Shown here: positions 42,001 through 54,000 of the stretch, one piece after another
How the letters are laid out: every line of letters starts with the position of its first letter
Numbering within the stretch: the first letter of the stretch is position 1
Origin: Antedon mediterranea
Lineage: Eukaryota > Echinodermata > Crinoidea > Comatulida > Antedonidae
Reading direction: 5' to 3'
Length of the DNA: 60,000 bases
Assembly: GCF_964355755.1 (NCBI RefSeq)
Contig: NC_092670.1
Span: 14,757,201-14,817,200 of the forward strand
The notes under the pieces: generated by a model
Databases searched by the model: none
Seen by the model: only the letters and a program-made list of their open reading frames with translations
What the model was told of the DNA's origin: nothing
Made by a program: the position numbers and the translations under genes

Positions 42001-45000
42001 GATGCTGAAATGGAAGTGTGAATTAAGTTTAGTACAGTACGTTCACACATGTTCCATTTCATGTAATGGAAGACAGCGACGTTAATTATGGTTTTCTACT
42101 GGTATATTCAGTCCCTACTATAGTAGGTGGGATGATTCACTCATGAGGGCACAGATGATACCATTATCAGATAGGGGTGCTTTACAGAATTTCTTATTTT
42201 CGTAATTGTATCCTCTCTTCGGAGAGAGAGGGCTATTGTTAGTTTATACAGGTAAGCGGCACTTGCAGACTTCCGATACCATGGTTTTTACGGTTCTGCT
42301 ATTAAACACAATAACTTTGAATGTACATTAGCTTTAAGATGAGGAAGTGTGCGAGTTTTGGATGAGAAACTTTAACATTCTAAAAAAAAAAATTTTAGTT
42401 TTGTTAATCATTTTTCAAAATGCTCCTAACTCTGCATACCGTACTGTAGAATACTGATGTGGAATTTAGAAGTAATAGCATCCATATTTAGTAGTAGTAC
42501 TGTATTAGTAGTACCTCGCATCCAAAATGGCTGGCCATGAGTGTTTTGGCCAAAGATATGCATATGTCTGACATATTTTGTGCATGAACGATTTTTTATA
42601 GGGTTACTGTAGGTTTATTTTTTGGGTAGGTTTAGTATTTAACTGTATGTCAAATTTCCTAACAATACAGTCATTCTTTCCCTTGTCATAAAAAAAATGA
42701 AATTATCTTTTAGCATTGATTGATGCAGCATTGGATTTGAACCAATGTCTCTAACACTTTAGGTATGAACACACACCGTGACCGTGAATCACAACCTCCA
42801 GCATCTCCTATAATTTTATTGATTTCTCTATGTTTTTTATAATTTATAAAAAACATTTAATGATTAATGAGTGATGTAACATATTATCATATTAAGGACA
42901 TCTATTTATGAATGAATTCTTTTTGGCAAATAATTTATCAAAGTCGGTGGTAGTTCACCTTACTGATAATGTTTGTTCTTCCATTATGTTTGTTAAAGTT
43001 ATCACTTCCATATTTATTTTAGTGGCAGTAATTATTTTCTGTTCAAACATTTGGTTTAACGTCTGTCATGCATCAGCGCTTTCAATTTACTTCGGTCTCT
43101 GCAACCATGGGAAAAACTATAAACAAAATATTACATGTTTTTTAAAGAATGTAGGGTATTACTTTATAGTTAGTACTGTAGTATGAAATCATTTAATAAC
43201 AATTAATAGATTGTTTCGATGGTTACAATATTTTCAACAATACAGTTCTACAGGTATAAAACTTACGTAGGGCCTCGCTTAATAACATTATGAATAAAAA
43301 GTGTGCTATTTAAAATTTATGAACAGTGTTATAAAATTATGTACTGTACTCAAAATCACATTAAAAAAAAGTAGAATTTTTATACAATTACAAGATCATA
43401 AAAATTTGTTTTGTTGCTATTCACAAATGAGCAACAAAATGGAATTTTTCAATGGTATTTGCATCAATATCAGTTATTATACACATAATCAATACCCCCT
43501 TTGAATAATGCTCTGTTTAACAAATATTCAGTGGACTAGTCAGTCTGCATCCAGGTGTAATTTCACCATAGCAACACGACACTCTTGTCTATTGGTTGTT
43601 TTTTTATAATATCTTCCTGTCTTTCAGAAAAGAATAAAATCAAATTAAAAATATGTAATTTCAAGTGTTGAAGCAAATGAACACTTTTCCTTTAATCATC
43701 GTCATGCCAGTCGACATGTCAATGGAAAATGGATATCATAATTATTGCTTTATTTCCAACCCTACAGTAGTTAGTATTTTGGTCAATTCAAGGGATCATG
43801 TAAAAATTAAAATTAGTAAAATAATTTTGACATGATAATACAGTAATAAGTTTGACATTATGGTCCCTAATCATACATGCACCCAGACTCAGGATTACGT
43901 TACTTTAGCTTGAAATGCAGTAGCAGCATATAAAATAAAAGGCAGAATATATCATTAGATATTTATATTTTTTTATATTTTCAGATATAGGCTAAATTGT
44001 ATTGATTTATATTTTAGAAATTTTTTTCATGCATAATTATTTAATCTGTGGCTGCTCCTTCATCTCAATTTAGGAAATATTGAGAAGGAGCATGAACAGA
44101 GAGTATGCTGTACAGTACTGTAGGTCCTCCCTGTTTTTTCTTCTTTCATACAGTAGCTGACTTGTTCCCTTTGTGAATGTATAGAATGATACAGGGACGT
44201 AGCCACCAGTACGGTTGGTAAGATTTCAACCTGACCCCTTTTTTTCACAGAGGCCTTTGACAACCCAGGGGCTTGAACAGAGATTGTTCCCTTTTTTTGC
44301 GAAAAACAGACCACTTTACATTTACCACTCATTTTTCTTTTGTTTCAGATTCCAAAAAGGAAAAATATACACATACATTGGGGAGGTAGTTGTGTCTGTG
44401 AATCCATACCGTACAGTTGACATCTATGGCCAAGATGTCGTGGAAAACTACAAAGGAAGAGAAATCTACGAACGGCCACCTCATATATTTGCAATTGCTG
44501 ACGCTGCCTATAAAACAATGAGAAGAAGGGCCCAAGATACTTGCATTGTCATTTCAGGTATGTATATTGTTGTATTGTATGCTACAGTAGGTATACCATT
44601 TCCATGTGTCTTTTAGGTTATTTTTACGAAATGTGTAAGCACTTGGAACCTGGTGCTGGCACTATAACAAGACCATATAGATGGCTGTAGTCGCATGCTC
44701 AAGTTAGTGTTTACCGACCGACATAGTGAGCTGTAGAGTCGCGTTGCACGCGTCTAAAATCAGAGCATCCTTGAATGCAGTCGACTGTTCATAAACTGAA
44801 AAAAGGCACTGGATAACAAGTCTATTACGTGACTAGCTTACCTGAGAGGTCACTGCACACTTCTTAAGGACCAGTTTGCACCCTCAAATTTGCCGGGCCA
44901 ACTTCAACCTCCAAAAGCTCTGCTACTGAAAATATTAATGACATTTATTTACGGTAGTCACTAATGAAAAATAATCAGAAGTGAGAATAAGCTAAAGCCC

Positions 45001-48000
45001 AAACAAACTCTGCACTTACTCCACACAGACAGTCATTAAAAACTTTTTAATTAAGGACTGATTAATTACTGGGGGATGATGTCCCCGCCTTCTGTCATGC
45101 AAAATTAAGTGGGTGTCTGTCTTCCACAGTTCAATAGAAAATTGGTAATAAAAACGTTAAGAAATAGCCAACAAATTTAATTTAATAGTTTTAGGCAGGT
45201 GTTAAAAACCAGTAATTTGAGCTTTGTATCATGCAGAGAGAAAGTCTAGTCTTTGAGTTTTCTCTTGAATTGATACGGACACCATGCTGGCCACAATGGT
45301 GTATTCACAAGCTACTATACACATTTTTTAACATTCCTGATGGTATTGTTGCCCCTCTGTCCCTCCAAAGTCGGACCTTACAAGATTTCTATGTACAGTA
45401 CACAAATAATTTTACCATTATCAAACATAATGCTACCTTCTGTATTAAAGATGTCAATTTACAGTACATGCATACTGTATCTTTTGCCATAGATGTTTAC
45501 TGAATCAGCATCACTGTATTTATACTGTACCTAAACTACTTAAATATCTACTGTACTGTACAGTGAAATCAAGTAATTTGAACATAAACATTTAATAAGT
45601 CTTTCTCTGTATCCTATCACCATATTTTTGGTTGGGGTTGTACACAAATTGTGTTAGGCCTACTACTACTGTATACTTCACTTGTCTATACTTTTACCAG
45701 TGTAGCATAATATCCATATCTCATTGCTACACATTTATCAATGTTATAAACATGCAATACAATCTATACTGAATGTTTCTTAAGTCCAAATTCAGATTGA
45801 TCAGTAGCTGTAAACTTATCACTAAATTTGATTAAAATATTCCCTGCTACAGTACAATTGTGAAATTGTAAATTTACAGTAGTCTCGGCATTTGCACATT
45901 TCCACCAATTGAGTTAGTCCCTTAATATGTGAGACAGTACAGAAGTATTTAAAACATTTACTAACTACAATCATGTAAAAGGTTGCTATGCTACTGTAGC
46001 TCTATCAAAGTATTTTGAGACATCAATTATGTTGTATAGTACTAAACTAAACTATTATTAGAATGTCTTAATGTGACTTCACATAAATGATATTTTAAAA
46101 GTATGTGCATGTTATTGATGTCTTACCTTCAATCAACAATGAAGTTTGTTTATTTAATGTTGATTGTGTCTCTGATTGTGTCAAATGATTGTACAATACA
46201 GTCTCTCTTCCTTGTAATTGAAATTGCCCAGACAAAATTTATATTATAAATATGATACGTAATGACATCATTTCCTTTGTCCAAGTTTTTTAGGTAGAAA
46301 GAAGGTTTTCCCAACTCTGACGTTTTAATGGTTTACATTCTGTACTGTACATTACGTACAGTATACTGTAAGTGTATAAGCCAAGTATACACTGTCCGGT
46401 TCTTTATCCGGACTGTATTTGGTCGATTTAACATACGGTTCAATTGTAACTTTTAGGAGTCATAGTTTATGGCATCATTTTAAACTTTTCAACAATAAAA
46501 AATGGCCGTTCAGTACAAGCGAATACATACGTGGTATACCTGAGTTTTGCATTTTAGTTGGTTTTTTCTCTTTCATGGCTTTCTGCCTGTGGGAAGGTCC
46601 ACTACTACCAGAATTTATAATAATTTAATGCATTTTATAGCCTGTACATTCAAAACATCATTACAAAATTAGTTTAGCCATGAAGAAACTAATTTCATCA
46701 TAATTTAGGTTATTTTATTGTAAATGATAATTGTAAGCTGAAAAATGCTTTGTAAACTTGTTTTCATTTGTTTCTCATAAATCAAGTGGAAACAGTTTAA
46801 AATTTAATATGAGATACATTTTCAATAATTCAAGGCCAGTTACTGTATGGCCCCGTTTCTGCTGCCAAAAATATACCGTATATATACGGTATATTTTATA
46901 TACGGTATATTTTTTGGCAGCAGAAATGGGTCTCATAAAAAATATATAGTATATATTTGCGGTATATATACTGCATAAATATCCCTATCGTTTGTGGATA
47001 TTATACGGTATATTCCAAAATATACCGTATATTTCGTTCCCCGTTTCTGCTGCACTCAAAATATACCGTAAATGTGACCCGACTCATGACACGAGGTCAA
47101 AAACTAACAGAGCGCGACGCGTTTGTTTTGGTTTTTCTGCTGCATTGAAAGTTGAAAAACACGTGTAAAAGCAAGCAACAGATCAAAATGTCACTGTGGA
47201 CCGAACAAATCACTATTTTTGCAATTCAATTGTGGGGGGAAGCGAAAGTTGGGGGGAGACTGCATGGCAACAGAAGAGATACCGAGATTTTAATTACAAT
47301 AAATCGAATGTTCTTACACGACAACAACGTGATGTAAAATCATGGTAAAATACTGTATAATAGAAAATGGAAATTAAAACGGCAATATAGGATAATATAG
47401 CATAATATAAACTCAATTTGAATAACAGAGTTTATTTATAGTGACATTTCTAGATTGTGCTTGTATGTGCGGTGTAAATTTGTTGCCACTTCTGCTCATT
47501 AGATTTAAAATAGAAAGCAATGCTACGACGTTTTGAGAAACCATCATTGTTTTGTTTTTGTCAGCATGTACCGGTAGGTAAAAACCTCACTACACGAGGT
47601 CAATCCATACTTCCGTCTCACGAAATGCATTTTGGGTAATGAAAGCCAACTTTTTTACAACCCACCCACGAAGTATGTGCAGCGGAAACGGTGCACGAAT
47701 TTCATATACGGTATATATACGGTATATTTATACGGTATATTTATACGGTATATTTTGGGTTGGCAGCAGAAACGGGCCATATGTTGTTGCTTGTACAGTA
47801 TGTATTGTACTGTGTGAAGCATAGAGGTACAGATACAGTATACCTCCATGTGTGAAGCATAATTTATTGTAGGGATGAATGCTCAACCTAAGGCATGGAA
47901 TACATGTAGGCTCATCTGTACTGTGTTTTTCTTTTAGTACTGTATGATTGATAGTTACAGGGTGCTGCACCGCTGTCTTGTCATGTATTGTTGTGCCTGA

Positions 48001-51000
48001 AAATTGAATAAAATAAAATAAATAAATAAATAATGTAGATGTTGCAATATATGCTTACGGTATATCCCAAAAAGAAAATTATTTTGTCCACGACGACAGG
48101 CCCATAACTTTTCCGAAAGATGCATTGGCTGCAACTGAGTCAAATGTGTACACTGGAATAATTCCTGTACTGTACACAACGCCCTCTGACAAACTAGGAG
48201 AAATTGATAAAAAGTAACCAGTAAAAATGCAAGTGTTTTGATCTGCAGTGCACATATCAAAATACCTTCAAACTAAAAAAATAATACAATTGTTGAGCAG
48301 CCTTTCATTCATACAGTACAAAAGTCATCATGTATAAGGGTCTCGTTGGGATTTTACACTTCCTGTCATCATTACCGATACAATGTACTTCAAAAGTATT
48401 GTTGTATTGTATTGTGATAATTGTATGATTGAAGAAATATTGAAAAGTAAGATCTCAATCTCCGGGACTTTTGATGATCTTGTATTAATATTTAGACTTT
48501 AAGATAAAACAAACAAATTATTGATTGAATAATTAGAATATTGATAGTGTCTGATGATTTCATGGTTATACTGTGTCTGAAATATTGCATTTTTTAATTG
48601 GTTGTGTATTGTATAGCCGTAAAGTAACCGCAAAAGCTTTAAAATAAGTGCAAAGCCTATAAAGTACAAGTCTGTATACTCTAATAAGCGTAAAACCCAT
48701 GAAGTACTTGCCTAAATACTGTCAAAAAAGTGCAGTGCATATAACGTATGCAGACAATGTGCGTAAAGTCCCCTAAAGTAAGCGAAAATACCTATAAAAT
48801 GCAGACCCAAAACGCAAGCACAAAGCCTATAACGTAAACACATTTACAAATCTCCACTCCCAATTGATTTTATCATAATTAGGTATTGAGCAAAATTGTT
48901 AGAAAATAAAAAAGTAAACTGTATGATTTATAAGAAACGCCCAACATCGTAATTGGTGGGTGTAAATGAAATTGATGTGGGTAGTTTCACATGTAAAGAG
49001 TATACAGTAGTACTTGTGTGTATTTGACATCCCTAATTGAACTTCTAAAATGAAAATATTATTTATTACAATGGAATTCTAGGAGTGGTGATTATAATTA
49101 TTGTGTGTAAAGTGTGCAGTCATGTAATGAGTTTTATTTGTCTGGTTTGCTCAAATAGTTTGTTGTCTAGTTGTACCGTATTGGTTGTTTAAACATAAAT
49201 AAACATGAAAATATCTACTGTAGGCCTATCTTTTCGAATGGGTGGTCTAGGAAGGGAAAGTATTACTTGTAATTTTGTTCAATTTAACTGAAAAATGCAT
49301 TTAATTATTTTGTATAGTTTTGTTTGCGTTATTTGACAAATGTTTGCCATACAACAAGTCATAAATTCAAATAAGAGGATAAACTTAATGTCAATTTCAC
49401 ATTTTACAATATAAATATTTTATTAAAAACTATTAATGTGTGTAACGATAGCTACCTGATATGCTGAAAATCAACAGTATTCAAAATTGTAGACTTACAG
49501 TAAACATGTTTCATGATTTCAAAATAACTCAATTTTTGCTAAATATCTTAGCAGCATTATAGAAAACACTGGTTTGTCCTGGTTATGTACTGTTAAACCT
49601 ACAGTACTGTATGAACAAAACTTAAAAATTATTGACATGTACTGTATGCAGTTTTGTACTTGATACTCAGTGAGTGAGTGACCGAGCGGTTAAGACAGTG
49701 GAACCGTAATTACCTAGCCATAACATCGGCAGGGGTTCGAGGCTCACTCACTCCATGGTTCTGGTGGTAGAACGAGTCTTCTCGGATAAGGACTATAAAC
49801 CGTAGGTCCAGTGTACACATCTAGCTCGTGTGCACTTTAAAGAACCTAGTACATCTTTTGAGACGAGTAGGGGGTTACCCCGGTGTATTAGTACATCACA
49901 GCCACTGATCACCAACTGGGCCCTCTGGAAGACCAGTCATTGACTGAAGAGGTCACCCAGTATAAATATATATTTCAATTCAAGTAAATTATAATTGTCA
50001 AGTCAAGTATCTCTGTTGAGATATTTTTCTTGGGTAGTTTTATCCATAAAGGGTGGTTGTTGTAGACTAGAGGGTAGTTACCTCCGCTAAGGACGTTATG
50101 TTTTCATGCGTGTGTAGCATTTTTTTTTATATATTTGTTTGTTAATGTTACACTTACAGTAGTAGCAGGATTACTAAATTTATTTTCATAAGATTTTAAA
50201 GGATGGTTTCATAGCTATATTGGAACATGTCATTAAATTTTCATATGTCTAGGCAGAGGTTTGCACTCTCTGGGTGGCCTTCTTCTAGTTATATAGTTTA
50301 CCCACACAAATAAAATATCACATCAAACATTGTACTGTAATAGTTCAAAGAAAAGATTTTAAATGGGACCAAAAAGTAAGATTTTTCTTAAGATGGTCTC
50401 CAGGACTGAAAAGGTAAAAAAAAAGATGATAAATTCGGAAACTGGTCTTGTTTCTGCTGGACAATAGTACTGTAACAATATTTAAAATGACCAATTATTA
50501 ATTCAAGATTATTTCTTGGCAGCAGGAACAGGCCTATAGGGACACTATGTCAAACACAATGTCTTAACACAACCATAAGTATAATATTATATAATATAAT
50601 CGAATGTCAACATTTATTTTTAGGTGAAAGTGGAGCTGGAAAAACGGAGGCGTCGAAGGTAATTATGAGATATATGGCAGCGATTACACATGCAAGCGGC
50701 CAGAATGAAATCAACAGGTAATTACATACATAATATTCATTCATAAATACCACTTGTTTAATAAAATTTCATGCTTGACTGAGTACATTGTCAGTGTGTC
50801 ATAAATATCAATGACCCAAAAATCTTTAGATTGACAATTAAAAAAGAAATTATTGATTTTCAACACTGTTATTGTGTTTATTCTTATATTCATACGGTTC
50901 TATTAATTGGAGTAGACATATATTACTTGCATGAATTTTACAGTAGATATAGATACCATGCAGTATTGAAGAATAGGACATAAAATAGTAAATTAATAAA

Positions 51001-54000
51001 TTTTTTAATTGACTGTTTTATTAGTATTAATAGTTCAATGTCTTGAATTGAAGCCAGGACAAAATTTTATATACTCGGTTTAATTGTATGTTGATGAGAC
51101 AAACATAGTACCCGACCCTTAACAGCACCTCATATGGCCTAATATCAACTTGAATCCTATATTATTGTATCTCTAATGCACTTGTCAATTGTATGACCCA
51201 CTATACGACCCCCGGGAGAGGTGCGTCATGGGTGCGTCATTTACAAATAATTACTGACACAGGGGTGCGTCCAAGAACCTAGATGGTACGTCACATCAAT
51301 GAACAAGGTTTGTCAATGTCCGTCACTTTACCACCCACCATATCATAAACAACATGGTCACAGTGCGTCAAAATGGGTGCGTCATGGTAACCTAAAGGTA
51401 AGTCACCTTTTTGACGCACGGGTGCGTCATGGTATTCAAAAGTATGACGCACATCGGACAAATGACGCACCTCTCCCGGGGGTCGTATAGTGGGTCATAC
51501 AATTGACAAGTGCATAATCACTGACTGTGGTAAAGTGCGGACATGTTAGTATGTCATAGGGTCAATTTGTTATCCTCCTATAATAAGCCTCAGTTATAGA
51601 TCCTAATGCTGATGATGTTATCTTGGTGTGTCTCACTATAAGGGCGCTTTTTTGACGAAGGTGCGATGTATATGATAAAGTTCTTCTTTTGGTAATGTAT
51701 TCGTCTCTTCAGAGAGAGAGGCTATTGTTGGTTTATATAGTAGACTATCAACACCACTATTTATTTGTGTTAAAAATAAAGGCCTTGTAAAACATATGTC
51801 CTTTTGTCATTCTTTAGTATTTGAAAGCAAGGCCTCGTACCATGTTATAGAATCAACTTGTTATCCTTCTATAATGACCTTGGTTATAGGTCCTAATGGC
51901 AGCTTTTAGCATTTGCAAATAAAAAATAAGGCCTCAGTAGCACCTCATATGTCCTAATGACATAAACTTGTTAGTAAGATGAATAAAACCTCATTCAGAA
52001 GATCTCAACTTGTTAAAATTCTTCATTATTTCACACCCAAAAGTGACATTGCCAAATTGGTACTTTATTGGTAATATATACAATAATAACATATTGTTAT
52101 ATTTAATGACTATGCACAACTGTATTTTTTATGTTCTGTGGTTGAACAATAAACATACTGTACTGTAATACAGAATTGCATAGCCTATATAAATATGTGA
52201 ATGTAATTGGTCAAAATGCATGACCATTGACCATACCAAGGCAATATTACATGTTATGTTGGCAGGGTAGATAAAATATAAAGTGATGTGAAATTATGTG
52301 TGTATAAGCTGATGCTTTCGATTTGCACAACAAAATTAAAGTAGTACAAAATATTGTAGTTACCAATCAAATGCCTTATTTTGCTTGAAATAAAATTATT
52401 CTCATCCAATCTAATTGTCTGATAGTGTTTATATAATAATAGTCTTTTGAGCCAATCAAAGGCCCTGTTAAAAGTAGTTTGAATGGTTTACTTATTCTTT
52501 TTTTGGTTCTTATTTGCAGAGTCAAAAACATTCTTATCCAATCAAATGCTCTGTTAGAAGCGTTTGGAAATGCCAAGACAACTCGCAATGACAATTCTAG
52601 TCGATTCGGCAAGTACATGGATATCAACTTTGACTTCAAGGGTGACCCTATCGGTGGTCACATTAATAATTATCTACTAGAAAAGGTATGTTTATTTTAA
52701 TAAAACCAAATCAAAATAGAAAGTTATTTGAATTTCTGTGAGCATTATTAAACATCTTTTCTGAAGCACCTATTTAAAACAGCGGCAAATGGAAGATCGA
52801 TAAATAATTTCGACACTCTCTATTCAACAATGCGATAAATTAATAATTTTGTCTTTCTTTTTTTAAGTCGCGTGTCATTAGGCAGCAAGATGGCGAACGT
52901 AACTTCCATTCCTTTTACCAACTCTTGAGTGGAGGAACTGACCAACAATTAGCGGCACTCAAATTAGAACGTAACCCGGACAAATATCATTATGTTAATC
53001 AAGGAAATAGTGTAAAGGTATCAAGAAATTGTTTGTATATTTTTAGGGTTTTCATTTTTTTAAGGTGGAAAAGTTTCATCATTATCATCATCGCCAATCT
53101 TGTCAAAATCCTAGATTTTCTTGTGTGTTCATCTCTTTATGTAATTTTAGAGTGTAAGCCATATTACCTACAGTACATGATCATTAATATACAGGTAGGT
53201 CTGCACATGCCCAATGAACCCTAATCTCCCAAACATCCCTATCCTCCCATCCCCCAATATCTGTGCAGTAAAAACTGCCATAAAGTAATTAAAATGCACC
53301 TAATATTTTTCATTTTCCCCTAATTTTTAGAAAGTACTGTAGTCTATTGTGGTATAGTGCTTATGGTTTTATAGATTCATATACAAATAGTACCCTTATT
53401 ATATATACAGCAGAAAGACACAGTGCCCTACAGTAGATGATGTCACATTCACCGATGTAAGACCCTACTCTTCTGAAAGAAAGTTTCTAAAGTTCACACA
53501 GGCCAGATTTGTACACTGGGGCTGAACCTCCAGTTTGTAATTCCTAGACTGGTTCAACCACCAGAACTATGGTAGAGGAAAGTCTTGAAACTCTACCGTA
53601 TGGCTTTGTTTGTGGCCTAAACCGCTCGGCCACTCCACCTGATTTTGCAATTATTCCTCATAAACTTATTATGCACAAATACAGTACATAGAAAACATGC
53701 ATGAAAACAATATGTATGCAAGAAAAACTTGATGTTCTCTACATCTATGCATGACAAGTCCAGAATCAATACTCAATTTTACATAATGTGATATTAAAAT
53801 TTCATTGTAGTAATAAAATATACGTAGTTAAATTAAGAATGGGCATTAGTACTGTACACGCTTTATTACCTACTTAATGTATTGTGTTTTGCTCATACTG
53901 TACACTGCTGGAATAGCAGCTACAGTAATACTCCTATCTGTATTAATAAATATACAGAGATGCTCCAACATTTTCTTTAAATATTTCCTATTAATTTAGT

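Larger units (their letters stand above)
39096..44348 (+). other. Myosin intron 1 (5.25 kb)
   Basis: Contains the 34-bp tandem repeat (40755-41175), two copies of a dispersed GAGGGC/CCTCTC repeat (41390 and 42140) and many TACTGTA words. No exon found. Confidence 0.6.
44558..50623 (+). other. Myosin intron 2 (6.1 kb)
   Basis: Richest in mobile sequence: short repeat copy 2 (44671), a TIR element with a Myb/SANT fragment (46847-47780), micro-palindrome copy 4 (47820), a degenerate 48.6-kb repeat, a full SINE (49670), a MITE (50070) and a small TIR relative (50443). No exon found. Confidence 0.6.
50718..52519 (+). other. Myosin intron 3 (1.8 kb)
   Basis: Contains the perfect-arm MITE (51176-51515) and dispersed repeat copy 3. 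No exon seen. Confidence 0.6.

Noticed and set aside
49678-49750. Functional tRNA gene
   Set aside because: Boxes A and B are present, but the sequence does not close a cloverleaf acceptor stem and continues into a SINE body.
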